Below, one piece after another: positions 35,748-44,465 of a stretch of DNA of 55,429 nucleotides. The DNA is from Flavobacteriaceae bacterium. GTDB taxonomy: Bacteria; Bacteroidota; Bacteroidia; Flavobacteriales; Flavobacteriaceae. The notes beneath the pieces are model-generated. The model worked only from the letters and a program-made list of their open reading frames with translations, did no database searches and was not told the DNA's origin. The translations under genes were made by a program, and so were the position numbers. The stretch lies in contig JAAEPP010000201.1 in assembly GCA_024232495.1 (NCBI GenBank), positions 1-55,429 of the forward strand, in the 5' to 3' direction. Each line of letters starts with the position of its first letter. Position 1 is the stretch's first letter.

Positions 35748-35766
35748 AAATATCTTAAAAAATGTA

Positions 35767-36108
35767 TTATTCATTGTTTTCCTCTGTAGTTTCTTGCGGT
35801 GCTAAATCTACTGGGGGTAGTGCATTTTCTATTGCATTTTCATCAAATGCTTTTGAACCAGAATTTCCAACGCCACTCATTATAGAAACATTTGAAAGAA
35901 GGATTAAAGCTAATAAAAGAGTTGCTAGAGTCCAGGTGCTTTTATCTAGAAAATCTGTTGTTTTTTGAACGCCACCTAATTGCTGTGTTCCACCACCACC
36001 AAAAGAGGAAGATAGTCCACCACCTTTAGGATTCTGTACCATAATCACTACTACTAATAGAAAAGCTACAAAAATTATTAATCCTATAAATATTGTAAAT
36101 GTGCTCAT
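35767..36108 (-). CDS. secG: SecG, protein translocase subunit
   Basis: The 113-residue protein has two membrane segments (about 3-23 and 55-80) with the SecG-type connecting loop MVQNPKGGGLSSSFGGGGTQQLGG split by a Gly-rich turn, and an acidic C-terminal tail. SecG assists SecYE during export through the inner membrane. It lies 2 nt after the TPR-like gene and ends at a terminator, so it is the last gene of the run starting at miaB. Confidence 0.92.
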   Translation of the reverse strand: MSTFTIFIGLIIFVAFLLVVVIMVQNPKGGGLSSSFGGGGTQQLGGVQKTTDFLDKSTWTLATLLLALILLSNVSIMSGVGNSGSKAFDENAIENALPPVDLAPQETTEENNE

Positions 36109-36110
36109 TT

Positions 36111-36971
36111 TTAATTTTTATTTATGTATTTGTTTATTGCTCGAATTTGGTCTGCAAAGAAACCACTTTTTTCGGGATATTTCAAACTTAATATTTTGTA
36201 GGCTTGCAGCGCTTTTTGATAATTGTTTTGTTGTAAGTAAACTTTAGCTAAAGTTTCAGTCATTAAAGCTTCAGAGGTATAGGTGATTTGGTTGGCTAAA
36301 TTTTCTTCATTATCATATTTGACAGTGCTTTTAGAGGGTTTTAGTTTTGGATTTTCTTGAATAAACTTATTGATTAAATCAGAATTAGGTTTTTTTGAAT
36401 TGGATAAATTTTTAGTTTCTTCTCTAACTATTGGTTTTGCAGTTGTAAGTTTTAGCCATTCCGAAAATGAATGAGAATCTTCTTTGGTAAAATCTAAAGG
36501 GTTGTTTTTCTCTAAATCAGACTTTGTAATTTCATTTTTTGTTAGTTTTTCAACGGATTTTTCTCTTCTGTGAAATAAATCTGGATTCAATATGGCATCT
36601 GCTTTTTTTAATTCAGTCTTTAACTGTTGATCTATTTCTTTACTAACTTGTTCAGATATATCTTCAGTTGTTACTTCTAATTTAAGATAGGAATCTTCTT
36701 GTTTTTGAATGGTATCAGAAATTTCGTTTTGTATAAAAAAATTGGAAGTAATGTATTCAAAAAGAATATTTCTATCTGCGGTATACGCTGCGGTTAATTT
36801 TAAAGCATCATTGTATAATAGGCTATTTGATTTTTTTAAACTTTTTAAGTGAAGCGCTCTAGCTGTTTGAAAAAAGGGGTATTTTTCAACGATCTCAGAC
36901 AATCCAAAAAGATTTTTTTGACTTATGCTTTCCGGATGAGCAAGTAGTGATGTGAACGTTTTTTTATTCAT
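36111..36971 (-). CDS. TPR-like protein of unknown function
   Basis: The 286-residue protein has a helical N-terminal part (LFGLSEIVEKYPFFQTARAL), a long charged middle region rich in Lys, Glu and Ser (about 95-215) and a C-terminal TPR-like helix pair (ETLAKVYLQQNNYQKALQAY). No signal peptide or membrane segment is visible, so it is probably cytosolic. Such proteins are typical between lptE and secG in flavobacterial genomes. Its tight placement (5 nt after lptE, 2 nt before secG) suggests an export or LPS-assembly role, but nothing defines its activity. Confidence 0.8.
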   Translation of the reverse strand: MNKKTFTSLLAHPESISQKNLFGLSEIVEKYPFFQTARALHLKSLKKSNSLLYNDALKLTAAYTADRNILFEYITSNFFIQNEISDTIQKQEDSYLKLEVTTEDISEQVSKEIDQQLKTELKKADAILNPDLFHRREKSVEKLTKNEITKSDLEKNNPLDFTKEDSHSFSEWLKLTTAKPIVREETKNLSNSKKPNSDLINKFIQENPKLKPSKSTVKYDNEENLANQITYTSEALMTETLAKVYLQQNNYQKALQAYKILSLKYPEKSGFFADQIRAINKYINKN

Positions 36972-36976
36972 TTATT

Positions 36977-37489
36977 TTACCAATTAGCTAAAGATACGTT
37001 AAAAATATCTTGTGTAATTCTTTCAAATATAACACTGATAGCTTCCTCTTTTTGTGATCCAATCAATTGTGAACTTCCACCGTAATCAAAGTAAAAAGAA
37101 AAACGTTGATCAAAATCCTTTAATTCTTCTTTGGTATTATAAAACCTTACATTAACACTAATTGTTAACCTGTTTTGAGCGGCAGTACTTTGCGAGGTAG
37201 CGGTAATGGGAGCGATATAATATTCTACAATTTCTCCTTCAAAAACTAAATCACCGCCGCTATTTACTAAATCTAAGCTTGTTTGATTTAATAAAATATC
37301 TTGTAATTTTAATGTAAAATCTCTTTCAATTCCAGGCTCTACAATTGGGGCATTGTTTTTAAAATAATTAACTTGAAAGGTTTTCGTTGTAGAGTAATCA
37401 ATGTCTGCGCCTGTAAAAGAGTAGGTTCCACAACTTTGAAGAGAACAAATGATAAAAAGAAATGCAATTATTTTTTTAATATTTTTCAT
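36977..37489 (-). CDS. lptE: LptE-like LPS-assembly lipoprotein
   Basis: The 170-residue lipoprotein has Cys20 in the lipobox LQSC and the LptE-type start of the mature part, CGTYSFTGADI. Later motifs include a duplicated beta-alpha pattern with TLKLQDILLNQTSL and the C-terminal ISVIFERITQDIFN. LptE plugs the LptD outer-membrane barrel for LPS insertion. It follows the sigma-54 activator gene by 23 nt. LptE sequences diverge strongly, so the call rests mostly on the N-terminal motif, size and typical location. Confidence 0.88.
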   Translation of the reverse strand: MKNIKKIIAFLFIICSLQSCGTYSFTGADIDYSTTKTFQVNYFKNNAPIVEPGIERDFTLKLQDILLNQTSLDLVNSGGDLVFEGEIVEYYIAPITATSQSTAAQNRLTISVNVRFYNTKEELKDFDQRFSFYFDYGGSSQLIGSQKEEAISVIFERITQDIFNVSLANW

Positions 37490-37512
37490 GTCTGTAACAA
37501 ATATGATTTTAT

Positions 37513-38808
37513 TTATAAATTATATTGCTTAATTTTTCTGTAAAGAGTTCTCTCTGAAATTCCTAATTCTTCTGCAGCATCTTTTCTTTTTCCTTGGTAT
37601 TTATCAAGAGATTTTTTTATTAATTCTAACTCTTTTTCTTGAATAGATAAGTTTTCTTCTTCTTCAATATCCTCAGCATAAGTATAGTTGTCATTTTCTT
37701 CTGTTTTGTGTGGATAATTATCCAATGAACTCTCGGATATATTTAGTACTTCAACATTTTTTGTAGGAGTTGTATAGTTTGAATCGGACAAGTTTGTCAG
37801 TGTTTTTTCTGAACTTTGTGTATCGCTGTGCATCTTGCTAATAATAGTGGAATGCTCCTTTTGAACATCTTTATTGTTGTCAGATTTCATTAATTCTAAT
37901 GTAAGCTTTTTAACATCATTTAAATCCCTTTGCATATCGAATAAGACTTTATAAAGTAATTCTCTTTCATTACTAAAATCACTTTCCTTCTTTTTAGTTC
38001 CAATTATAGCAGGAAGGTTACTGCCAACATCTTTTAAGTAATTTTTTAATGTCTGAAACGATATATTTCTGTCTTTTTCGAGCACAGAAATTTGTTCTGC
38101 AACATTTCTTAACTGGCGAATATTTCCTCCCCAATGATATTTTAATAACAAGTCAGTTGCCTGTTCATCCAAGCGAATAGTAGGCATTTTATATTTTTGC
38201 GCAAAATCAGAGGCAAATTTTCTAAAAATTAAATGAATATCTCCAGAGCGTTCTCTTAAGGGAGGTAAATTAATCTCTATGGTGCTTAATCTGTAATAAA
38301 GATCTTCTCGAAATTTCCCTTTACTAATGTTTTCTGCCATATTTATATTCGTAGCTGCTACGATACGAACATCTGTTTTTTGAGTTTTTGAGGAACCAAC
38401 TTTCAGAAACTCTCCATTTTCAAGAACACGCAACAATCTAACCTGAGTAGGAAGAGGTAATTCGCCCACCTCATCTAAAAAAATAGTCCCGCCATCAGCA
38501 ACTTCAAAATAGCCGCTTCTTGTTGAAGTGGCTCCCGTAAAAGCTCCTTTTTCATGGCCAAATAATTCGCTATCTATAGTTCCCTCTGGGATTGCTCCGC
38601 AATTTACGGCAATATACTTGCCGTGTTTTCGGTGCGACAATGAGTGTATGATTTTAGGAATACTTTCTTTACCCACGCCACTTTCTCCTGTAACCAATAC
38701 CGATATATCGGTTGGAGCTACTCGTATTGCTTTCTCTATAATTCTATTTAAATTAGGATCATTACCTATTATTCCGAAACGTTGTTTGGTTGCTTGTATT
38801 GACTCCAT
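37513..38808 (-). CDS. Sigma-54-dependent activator without receiver domain
   Basis: The 431-residue protein starts almost directly with the AAA+ domain: Walker A GESGVGKE (41-48), the sigma-54 contact loop GAFTGA (88-93) and Walker B TIFLDEVGEL (108-117). A Ser/Asp/Glu-rich linker (about 265-385) precedes a Fis-type HTH at the end (RKDAAEELGISERTLYRKIKQ split over two helices). No receiver, GAF or PAS domain precedes the ATPase, so the signal that controls it is not evident. It lies between miaB and lptE, in an envelope-related run, and would need RpoN and -24/-12 promoters. Confidence 0.92.
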   Translation of the reverse strand: MESIQATKQRFGIIGNDPNLNRIIEKAIRVAPTDISVLVTGESGVGKESIPKIIHSLSHRKHGKYIAVNCGAIPEGTIDSELFGHEKGAFTGATSTRSGYFEVADGGTIFLDEVGELPLPTQVRLLRVLENGEFLKVGSSKTQKTDVRIVAATNINMAENISKGKFREDLYYRLSTIEINLPPLRERSGDIHLIFRKFASDFAQKYKMPTIRLDEQATDLLLKYHWGGNIRQLRNVAEQISVLEKDRNISFQTLKNYLKDVGSNLPAIIGTKKKESDFSNERELLYKVLFDMQRDLNDVKKLTLELMKSDNNKDVQKEHSTIISKMHSDTQSSEKTLTNLSDSNYTTPTKNVEVLNISESSLDNYPHKTEENDNYTYAEDIEEEENLSIQEKELELIKKSLDKYQGKRKDAAEELGISERTLYRKIKQYNL

Positions 38809-38829
38809 AGTTTTCTTCTTATGAAAATT

Positions 38830-40287
38830 TTAATTATTATCAGAATAACCAACACCCTCACCAATCAGTGTTGCGCTTGTACAGTCGGTTATTTTTACCA
38901 TTACAAATTCTCCTACTTTATAATCTTCTTTAGGAAAAACAGCCATCGTATTTTGTGAGGTTCTTCCAGCCCAGTGTTGATTACTTTTTTTAGATTCTTT
39001 TTCTATTAATACTTCGAAAGTATTCCCTACAAATGCTTCCGTTCGATAGGCACAATGTTTTCTCTGAAGTGCTACTATTTCTGCCAATCTTCTCTTTTTA
39101 GTATTTTCAGGAACATCATCTTCAATTTTTCTAGCAGCTAAAGTTCCTGGCCTTTCAGAGTAAGCAAACATATATCCATAATCGTATTTTACATATTCCA
39201 TTAAACTGAGAGTATCTTGGTGATCTTCTTCCGTTTCAGTTGGGAACCCAGTAATTAAGTCTTGTGATATAGAACAATTAGGTAAAATTTCACGAATATT
39301 ATCTATCAATTCCATATACTCTTCTCGAGTATGTTGGCGATTCATTTCTTTTAATATTCGAGTACTTCCACTTTGAACAGGTAAGTGAATGTAGTCACAA
39401 ATATTTTTATGCTTGGCCATCGTGTGTAATACATTAATCGCCATATCCTGTGGATTGGAGGTCGAAAAACGTAAACGCATTTTTGGTTGTGCCGTTGCAA
39501 CTAAATCTAATAATTGTGAAAAATCAGTGGCTGTTGCTTTTTGAATTTCAGAGGCTTTTTTAAAGTCTTTTTTTAAGCCTCCTCCATACCATAAATAACT
39601 GTCTACATTTTGGCCTAATAAGGTAATTTCTTTGTATCCTTTTTTAGCAAGATCGTTTACCTCTTCTAAAATACTCAAAGGATCTCTGCTACGTTCTCTA
39701 CCTCTTGTGAAAGGTACCACGCAAAAGGTACACATATTATCACAACCTCTGGTGATACTTACAAAAGCTGTTACTCCGTTTCCACCTAATCGAACCGGGG
39801 CTATATCTCCATAGGTTTCGTCTTTAGATAAGATTACGTTAACCGCATCTCTTCCATCATCAACTTCTTTAATTAAGTTTGGTAAATCTTTGTAAGCATC
39901 TGGTCCTACAACTAAGTCTACAATCTTTTCTTCTTCTAGAAATTTTTCTTTTAATCGTTCTGCCATACATCCTAAAACACCAACTTTCATTCCTGGATTG
40001 ATTTTTTTTACGGCATTGTATTTCTGTAATCTCTTTCTAACAGTTTGTTCAGCTTTATCTCTTATGGAACAGGTATTTACTAAAACTAAATCAGCATCTT
40101 CAAGATTTTGAGTTGTATTAAATCCTTCTTTGTCTAAAATTGATGCAACAATTTCACTATCACTAAAATTCATAGCACAACCGTAACTTTCTATGAATAA
40201 GTTACGAGTGTTTTCTTTCTTTGAATCTAGTACAAGTGTTTCGCCTTGTTTTTTTTCGTCAATAATTTTTTCCATACTATTCTTCAT
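38830..40287 (-). CDS. miaB: MiaB, tRNA-2-methylthio-N6-dimethylallyladenosine synthase
   Basis: The 485-residue protein has the three-domain MiaB form. The N-terminal UPF0004 domain binds one Fe-S cluster through Cys37, Cys73 and Cys107. The radical-SAM core has Cys182-x3-Cys186-x2-Cys189 in [20 protein letters not shown], and a TRAM domain ends the protein. It methylthiolates i6A37 in tRNAs reading codons starting with U. The ATG at 40275 (MEKIIDEKK) four codons into the ORF is an equally good or better start than 40287. A -7 box lies about 80 nt upstream. Confidence 0.95.
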   Translation of the reverse strand: MKNSMEKIIDEKKQGETLVLDSKKENTRNLFIESYGCAMNFSDSEIVASILDKEGFNTTQNLEDADLVLVNTCSIRDKAEQTVRKRLQKYNAVKKINPGMKVGVLGCMAERLKEKFLEEEKIVDLVVGPDAYKDLPNLIKEVDDGRDAVNVILSKDETYGDIAPVRLGGNGVTAFVSITRGCDNMCTFCVVPFTRGRERSRDPLSILEEVNDLAKKGYKEITLLGQNVDSYLWYGGGLKKDFKKASEIQKATATDFSQLLDLVATAQPKMRLRFSTSNPQDMAINVLHTMAKHKNICDYIHLPVQSGSTRILKEMNRQHTREEYMELIDNIREILPNCSISQDLITGFPTETEEDHQDTLSLMEYVKYDYGYMFAYSERPGTLAARKIEDDVPENTKKRRLAEIVALQRKHCAYRTEAFVGNTFEVLIEKESKKSNQHWAGRTSQNTMAVFPKEDYKVGEFVMVKITDCTSATLIGEGVGYSDNN

Positions 40288-40367
40288 TGATCGAAGATGT
40301 TTTTCTTATTGTAGTTATTTCTAATTTTAAATGCCCAATTAGTGTGCCTGGTTCTATTTGGGATAAG

Positions 40368-40375
40368 CAAAGATA
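40368..40375 (-). promoter_or_regulatory. Candidate -7 element of the miaB-secG run
   Basis: On the minus strand this reads TATCTTTG, a perfect TAnnTTTG, giving a leader of about 70 nt before miaB. No TTG lies at the ideal -33 spacing. Confidence 0.45.
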
Positions 40376-40647
40376 CAATTTAATTGATATTTTATGACAT
40401 TATGGCAGGTTTCTTTTCGTAATTTCGTCATCTCAATAGGCTTGTGTTTTATTTACAAAAGTTATTCAAACCGCTTTTTGATTATAAAAACAAATTTATT
40501 AAATTACATTTTAAAGATAAAATTATTGATTTTTGAGAATTAAATAAAAGGAATTAAGATGGGTTTATTTTCCTTTTTTTTTGAACAAATTTTATTTGAA
40601 TTTTCATCTTTTTTTGAACTTTAAAATTAAGTTTTAAAAAATTCACA

Positions 40648-40655
40648 TACTTTTG
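40648..40655 (+). promoter_or_regulatory. Candidate -7 element of topA
   Basis: TACTTTTG matches TAnnTTTG exactly, 20 nt before the topA ATG, giving a leader of about 14 nt. The nearest TTTG upstream is about 31 nt away, too far for a normal -33 element. Confidence 0.5.
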
Positions 40656-40675
40656 TTCACCAAATATAACATTAT

Positions 40676-43183
40676 ATGGCAAAGAATTTAGTAATTGTTG
40701 AGTCCCCTGCGAAAGCAAAAACCATAGAAAAATTTCTAGGTAAAGATTTTAAGGTTACCTCAAGTTTTGGACATATTGCTGATCTTCCTTCCAAGGAACT
40801 TGGAGTCGATGTAGATGGAGATTTTACACCCAAATATATGGTGCCCAACGACAAAAAAAGTTTAGTTAAAGATTTAAAATCTGCTGCTAAGAAAGCAGAG
40901 ATGGTCTGGCTTGCTAGTGATGAGGATCGAGAGGGAGAAGCCATTGCATGGCACTTAGCAGAAAACTTAAAGTTGACAGAAAAAAACACGAAGCGAATTG
41001 TTTTTCACGAAATAACAAAGACTGCCATCTTAAAGGCAATTGAAAATCCAAGAAAAATTAATTATGATTTAGTAAACGCTCAACAGGCCAGAAGAGTTCT
41101 TGATCGACTTGTAGGTTATGAGTTGTCTCCAGTTTTGTGGAGAAAAGTTAAAGGTGGTTTGTCTGCTGGTAGAGTTCAGTCGGTAGCAGTTCGTTTAATA
41201 GTTGAAAGGGAACGCCAAATTGAAGCTTTTAAACCAGTAGCCTCTTTCAGGGTAGTCGCTGAGTTTACTAATAAAAATGGAAATAAGTTTAAAGCAAAAC
41301 TTCCAAAGAACTTTAAAACAGAAAATGATGCACGAAATTTTTTGACAAAAAATTTGGGAGCAAGTTTCAAAGTTTTAGATTTAGTTAAAAAACCTGCTAA
41401 AAAATCGCCAGCTCCACCTTTTACAACATCTACATTACAACAAGAAGCCTCTAGGAAGCTCTATTTTTCAGTTGGTAAAACGATGACAATTGCTCAGAGA
41501 CTATATGAGGCGGGTCTTATTACCTATATGAGAACTGATAGTGTAAATCTTTCAAATGATGCTAAAAAAGCTGCTGAAGACGAAATCACTAATTCTTATG
41601 GAGTAAAATACAGCTCGCCAAGAAATTTTAAAAGCAAAGCAAAGGGGGCACAAGAAGCTCATGAGGCAATTCGTCCAACCGATATGTCTCGACACACTAT
41701 AAGTGGAGATTATGATCAAGAGCGCTTATATAGTTTAATTTGGAAACGTACCATTGCTTCACAAATGAGTGAGGCTCAATTAGAAAGAACAAATGTAAAA
41801 ATTAAAAGTAGTGCTGATGTTGCAGAACATTTTGTTGCAAACGGAGAAATGATAAAGTTCGATGGTTTTTTAAAGGTTTATTTAGAAGGAACTGATCAAG
41901 AACATGAAGAACAAGATGGAATGTTACCTACTTTAAATATTGGAGATGAGTTATTAAAAAACTACATTACAGCTACTCAAAGATTTTCTAGACCTCCGTA
42001 CCGATATACCGAAGCTTCCTTAGTAAAACAAATGGAAGAATTAGGTATTGGAAGACCCTCTACTTATGCGCCAACAATCTCAACGATTATCAATCGAAAC
42101 TATGTTGAAAAAGGTTCTGTAGAAGGTGTTGAACGTAACTACTTACAAATTATCTTAACAGATAAGTTAACAGAAACTGCATTAAACGAAACAGTTGGTT
42201 CTGATAAAGGAAAGTTAGTTCCAACCGATATTGGTATGATCGTGGTCGACTTCTTAGTAGAACATTTTGAGTATATTTTAGATTATAATTTTACTGCAAA
42301 AGTAGAAGAGGATTTTGATAATATCGCTGACGGTAAGGAGGAGTGGTCAAAAATGATGAAAAATTTTTATAAGAAATTTCATCCGCAAATTCAAGATGTG
42401 ACCGAAAATGCTGGAAGAGAAAGTGGTGAGAGAATTTTAGGAAAAGATCCGGTATCAGGTAAAACCGTATTAGTTCGTCTAGGAAAATTTGGCCCAATAG
42501 CTCAAATAGGAGCACCAGATGATGAAGAGAAAAAATTTGCAAGTCTTCGCCCTGATCAGCAGTTACATCAGGTGACTTTTGAAGATGTGATGGATTTATT
42601 TAAATTGCCTAAAGATCTTGGATTGTTTGAAGGACTGGATATCCAAATTAATAATGGTCGATTTGGTCCGTATATTAAATTTGATTCGAAATTTATATCC
42701 CTTCCAAAAGGAATGGATCCTCTAGAAGTCGATTTAAGTACTGCAAAACAATTGATAGAAGAAAAAAGAAAAGCAGATGCGCCTATATATGTATACGAAG
42801 GATTACCAGTTCAAAAAGGTGCTGGGCGTTTTGGTCCTTTTATAAAGTGGAACGATATGTTTATCAATGTCAATAAGAAATATGATTTTGATAACCTAGC
42901 TGATTCCGATATTATCGAATTAATCGAAGCAAAAAAACAAAAAGAAATCGATAAATTAATTCATAATTGGGAAGACGAAGGGATTCGATTGGAAAAAGCC
43001 CGCTGGGGTCGTTTTAACTTAATCAAAGGAAAAACGAAAATTGAGTTGCCTAAAACTACCAAAGCTGCTAAAATGACTTTGGACGATGCTTTAGCTATTT
43101 ATGAAAAAAAGAAGCCTAAAAGAAAATCAGCTGCAAAGAAAAAGCCTGCTGCAAAAAAAAAGGCGACCGCTAAGAAAAAATAA
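40676..43183 (+). CDS. topA: TopA, DNA topoisomerase I
   Basis: The 835-residue type IA topoisomerase has the TOPRIM domain at the N-terminus (VESPAKAKTIEKFLG; DEDREGEAIAWH with the Mg-binding acidic residues) and the catalytic Tyr284 in LITYMRTDSV. The core carries EAHEAIRPT and GIGRPSTYAPTI. The C-terminal part holds topoisomerase repeat domains rather than Cys4 zinc fingers and ends in a Lys/Ala/Pro-rich tail that likely binds DNA. It relaxes negative supercoils. The stop codon overlaps the start of the arginase-fold gene (TAATG), coupling a housekeeping gene to the gld region. Confidence 0.97.
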   Translation: MAKNLVIVESPAKAKTIEKFLGKDFKVTSSFGHIADLPSKELGVDVDGDFTPKYMVPNDKKSLVKDLKSAAKKAEMVWLASDEDREGEAIAWHLAENLKLTEKNTKRIVFHEITKTAILKAIENPRKINYDLVNAQQARRVLDRLVGYELSPVLWRKVKGGLSAGRVQSVAVRLIVERERQIEAFKPVASFRVVAEFTNKNGNKFKAKLPKNFKTENDARNFLTKNLGASFKVLDLVKKPAKKSPAPPFTTSTLQQEASRKLYFSVGKTMTIAQRLYEAGLITYMRTDSVNLSNDAKKAAEDEITNSYGVKYSSPRNFKSKAKGAQEAHEAIRPTDMSRHTISGDYDQERLYSLIWKRTIASQMSEAQLERTNVKIKSSADVAEHFVANGEMIKFDGFLKVYLEGTDQEHEEQDGMLPTLNIGDELLKNYITATQRFSRPPYRYTEASLVKQMEELGIGRPSTYAPTISTIINRNYVEKGSVEGVERNYLQIILTDKLTETALNETVGSDKGKLVPTDIGMIVVDFLVEHFEYILDYNFTAKVEEDFDNIADGKEEWSKMMKNFYKKFHPQIQDVTENAGRESGERILGKDPVSGKTVLVRLGKFGPIAQIGAPDDEEKKFASLRPDQQLHQVTFEDVMDLFKLPKDLGLFEGLDIQINNGRFGPYIKFDSKFISLPKGMDPLEVDLSTAKQLIEEKRKADAPIYVYEGLPVQKGAGRFGPFIKWNDMFINVNKKYDFDNLADSDIIELIEAKKQKEIDKLIHNWEDEGIRLEKARWGRFNLIKGKTKIELPKTTKAAKMTLDDALAIYEKKKPKRKSAAKKKPAAKKKATAKKK

Positions 43184-44346
43184 TGATTGATTTTTTAACT
43201 CCTGTTCCAAAAACAGTTTTAGCACACAGAGAGATTTTACCTTCAGGTGTTCTTGGTAAACACATTTCTGTGTACAGTAGTCCTGGTGCTTTACCGGATC
43301 TTGATAATGTTAATTTTGCAATACTGGGAGTTAAAGAGAACAGAGGTGATATCAATTTCATTGGTGAAGAATTATGTTTTAATGAGATTCGGAAATCATT
43401 TTATTCGTTGTATCCTGGAAACTGGTCTCATAAAATTGTTGACCTTGGCGATATCGAAAAAGGAGCTACATTAAATGATACTCATTTTGCAATGAAAGCG
43501 GTCCTAGAGCAATTGCTTTTAAAAAAAATAATTCCTCTATTGCTTTGTGGAAGTCAAGATCTAGCTTATTCCCAATATCGATCCTATGATGTTCTTGGAA
43601 ATATGGTAAATATAACCAACATTGACAGTAAGTTTGATTTGGGAGATGCTGATCAGCCAATGACTAACAAATCTTTTGTAGGAAAAATTATTGTAAATAA
43701 GCCATATGGCTTATTTAATTATAGCAATTTAGGCTATCAGTCCTATTACAATGCATCTGAAGAGATAAAATTGATGGAAAAATTATTTTTTGAAGGTTAT
43801 CGGCTTGGGGAAGTCATAGCTGATACAAAAATAGTTGAACCAATATTAAGAGATTCCGACATGGTTTTTCTAGATATCGAAGCAATAAAAAGTGCTGATT
43901 TAAGTTATAGAAATAGTAAGAGTCCAAATGGCTTCGATAGCAGAGAAATTTGTGCCATTGCTAGATATGCTGGGATTAGCAATAAGGTTTCTTCATTTGG
44001 AATCTACGAACTTAAAGAATTTAAAGATTCTAAAAGCTCGGCAATGTTGATTGCTCAAGTATTTTGGTATTTTATTGAAGGATTTAATTTTAGAGTCGCA
44101 GATGATGATTTTAGCAACGATTCTCAGTTTACAACCTATAAAGTACCTATTGAAGATGAGGTGTTAATTTTTAAAAAGAGTAATAAAACCGGTAGATGGT
44201 GGATAATAATACCTTTTTTTACTGCTGGCAATAATAAATTGAAAAGAGAAACGTTATTACCTTGCACCTATGGCGATTATTTGTGTGCATGCAATCAGGA
44301 AATTCCTGAAAGGTGGATGAAAGCCCGCCGAAAAAATGAATTTTAA
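43183..44346 (+). CDS. Arginase/formimidoylglutamase-fold protein with degenerate metal site
   Basis: The 387-residue protein follows the ureohydrolase fold order but the signature motifs are altered. GGDHS appears as CGSQDL (122-127) with Gln125 where the His ligand belongs. DAHxD appears as DSKFD (148-152) with Lys150 in place of His. The SxDxDxxDP block appears as FLDIEAIKSAD with Asp231 and Glu233. Loss of both histidines makes normal binuclear manganese chemistry unlikely, so annotation as formimidoylglutamase would be misleading. It overlaps topA by one base and lies 119 nt before gldK without a terminator, suggesting a link to gliding/T9SS. Role unknown. Confidence 0.8.
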   Translation: MIDFLTPVPKTVLAHREILPSGVLGKHISVYSSPGALPDLDNVNFAILGVKENRGDINFIGEELCFNEIRKSFYSLYPGNWSHKIVDLGDIEKGATLNDTHFAMKAVLEQLLLKKIIPLLLCGSQDLAYSQYRSYDVLGNMVNITNIDSKFDLGDADQPMTNKSFVGKIIVNKPYGLFNYSNLGYQSYYNASEEIKLMEKLFFEGYRLGEVIADTKIVEPILRDSDMVFLDIEAIKSADLSYRNSKSPNGFDSREICAIARYAGISNKVSSFGIYELKEFKDSKSSAMLIAQVFWYFIEGFNFRVADDDFSNDSQFTTYKVPIEDEVLIFKKSNKTGRWWIIIPFFTAGNNKLKRETLLPCTYGDYLCACNQEIPERWMKARRKNEF

Positions 44347-44383
44347 TAATAAACAAACTAATATTATATCGTAAAAGTAGAGT

Positions 44384-44414
44384 GTTTTTTAAAAAATATG
44401 TTGTTTTTTAAAAA
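44384..44414 (+). repeat. Direct repeat GTTTTTTAAAAA upstream of gldK
   Basis: Two exact copies of GTTTTTTAAAAA (44384-44395 and 44403-44414) are spaced 19 bp start to start, just under two helical turns. They cover the region upstream of the candidate gldK promoter (TTG at 44401, TAGGTTTA at 44424-44431). They could be a regulator site or an AT-tract that bends DNA. Confidence 0.4.
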
Positions 44415-44431
44415 TTTTATAAATAGGTTTA
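44401..44431 (+). promoter_or_regulatory. Candidate promoter of gldKLMN
   Basis: TTG (44401-44403), a 20-nt spacer and TAGGTTTA (44424-44431) approximate the Bacteroidota pattern with one mismatch in the -7 box. The predicted leader is about 28 nt. An alternative -7 box, TAATTTCG at 44438-44445, also has one mismatch. Confidence 0.35.
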
Positions 44432-44465
44432 CGCTCTTAATTTCGATAAATTAACCTAAATATAT

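Larger units (their letters stand above)
40288..40675. other. Divergent intergenic region between miaB and topA (388 bp)
   Basis: This gap holds no plausible gene. It contains the candidate -7 box for miaB (minus, 40368-40375) and for topA (plus, 40648-40655). Two T-rich stretches ending in TTTGAAC (near 40580 and 40613) form an imperfect direct repeat upstream of the topA promoter. The middle (about 40440-40560) is featureless AT-rich DNA as far as I can see. Confidence 0.6.

Noticed and set aside
35629-35766. CIRCE/HrcA operator upstream of groES.
   Set aside because: No TTAGCACTC-N9-GAGTGCTAA-like dyad is present in the region.
43183-44346. Annotation as an active formimidoylglutamase or arginase.
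   Set aside because: The fold order fits but the metal-ligand histidines are replaced and no histidine or arginine catabolic genes are adjacent.
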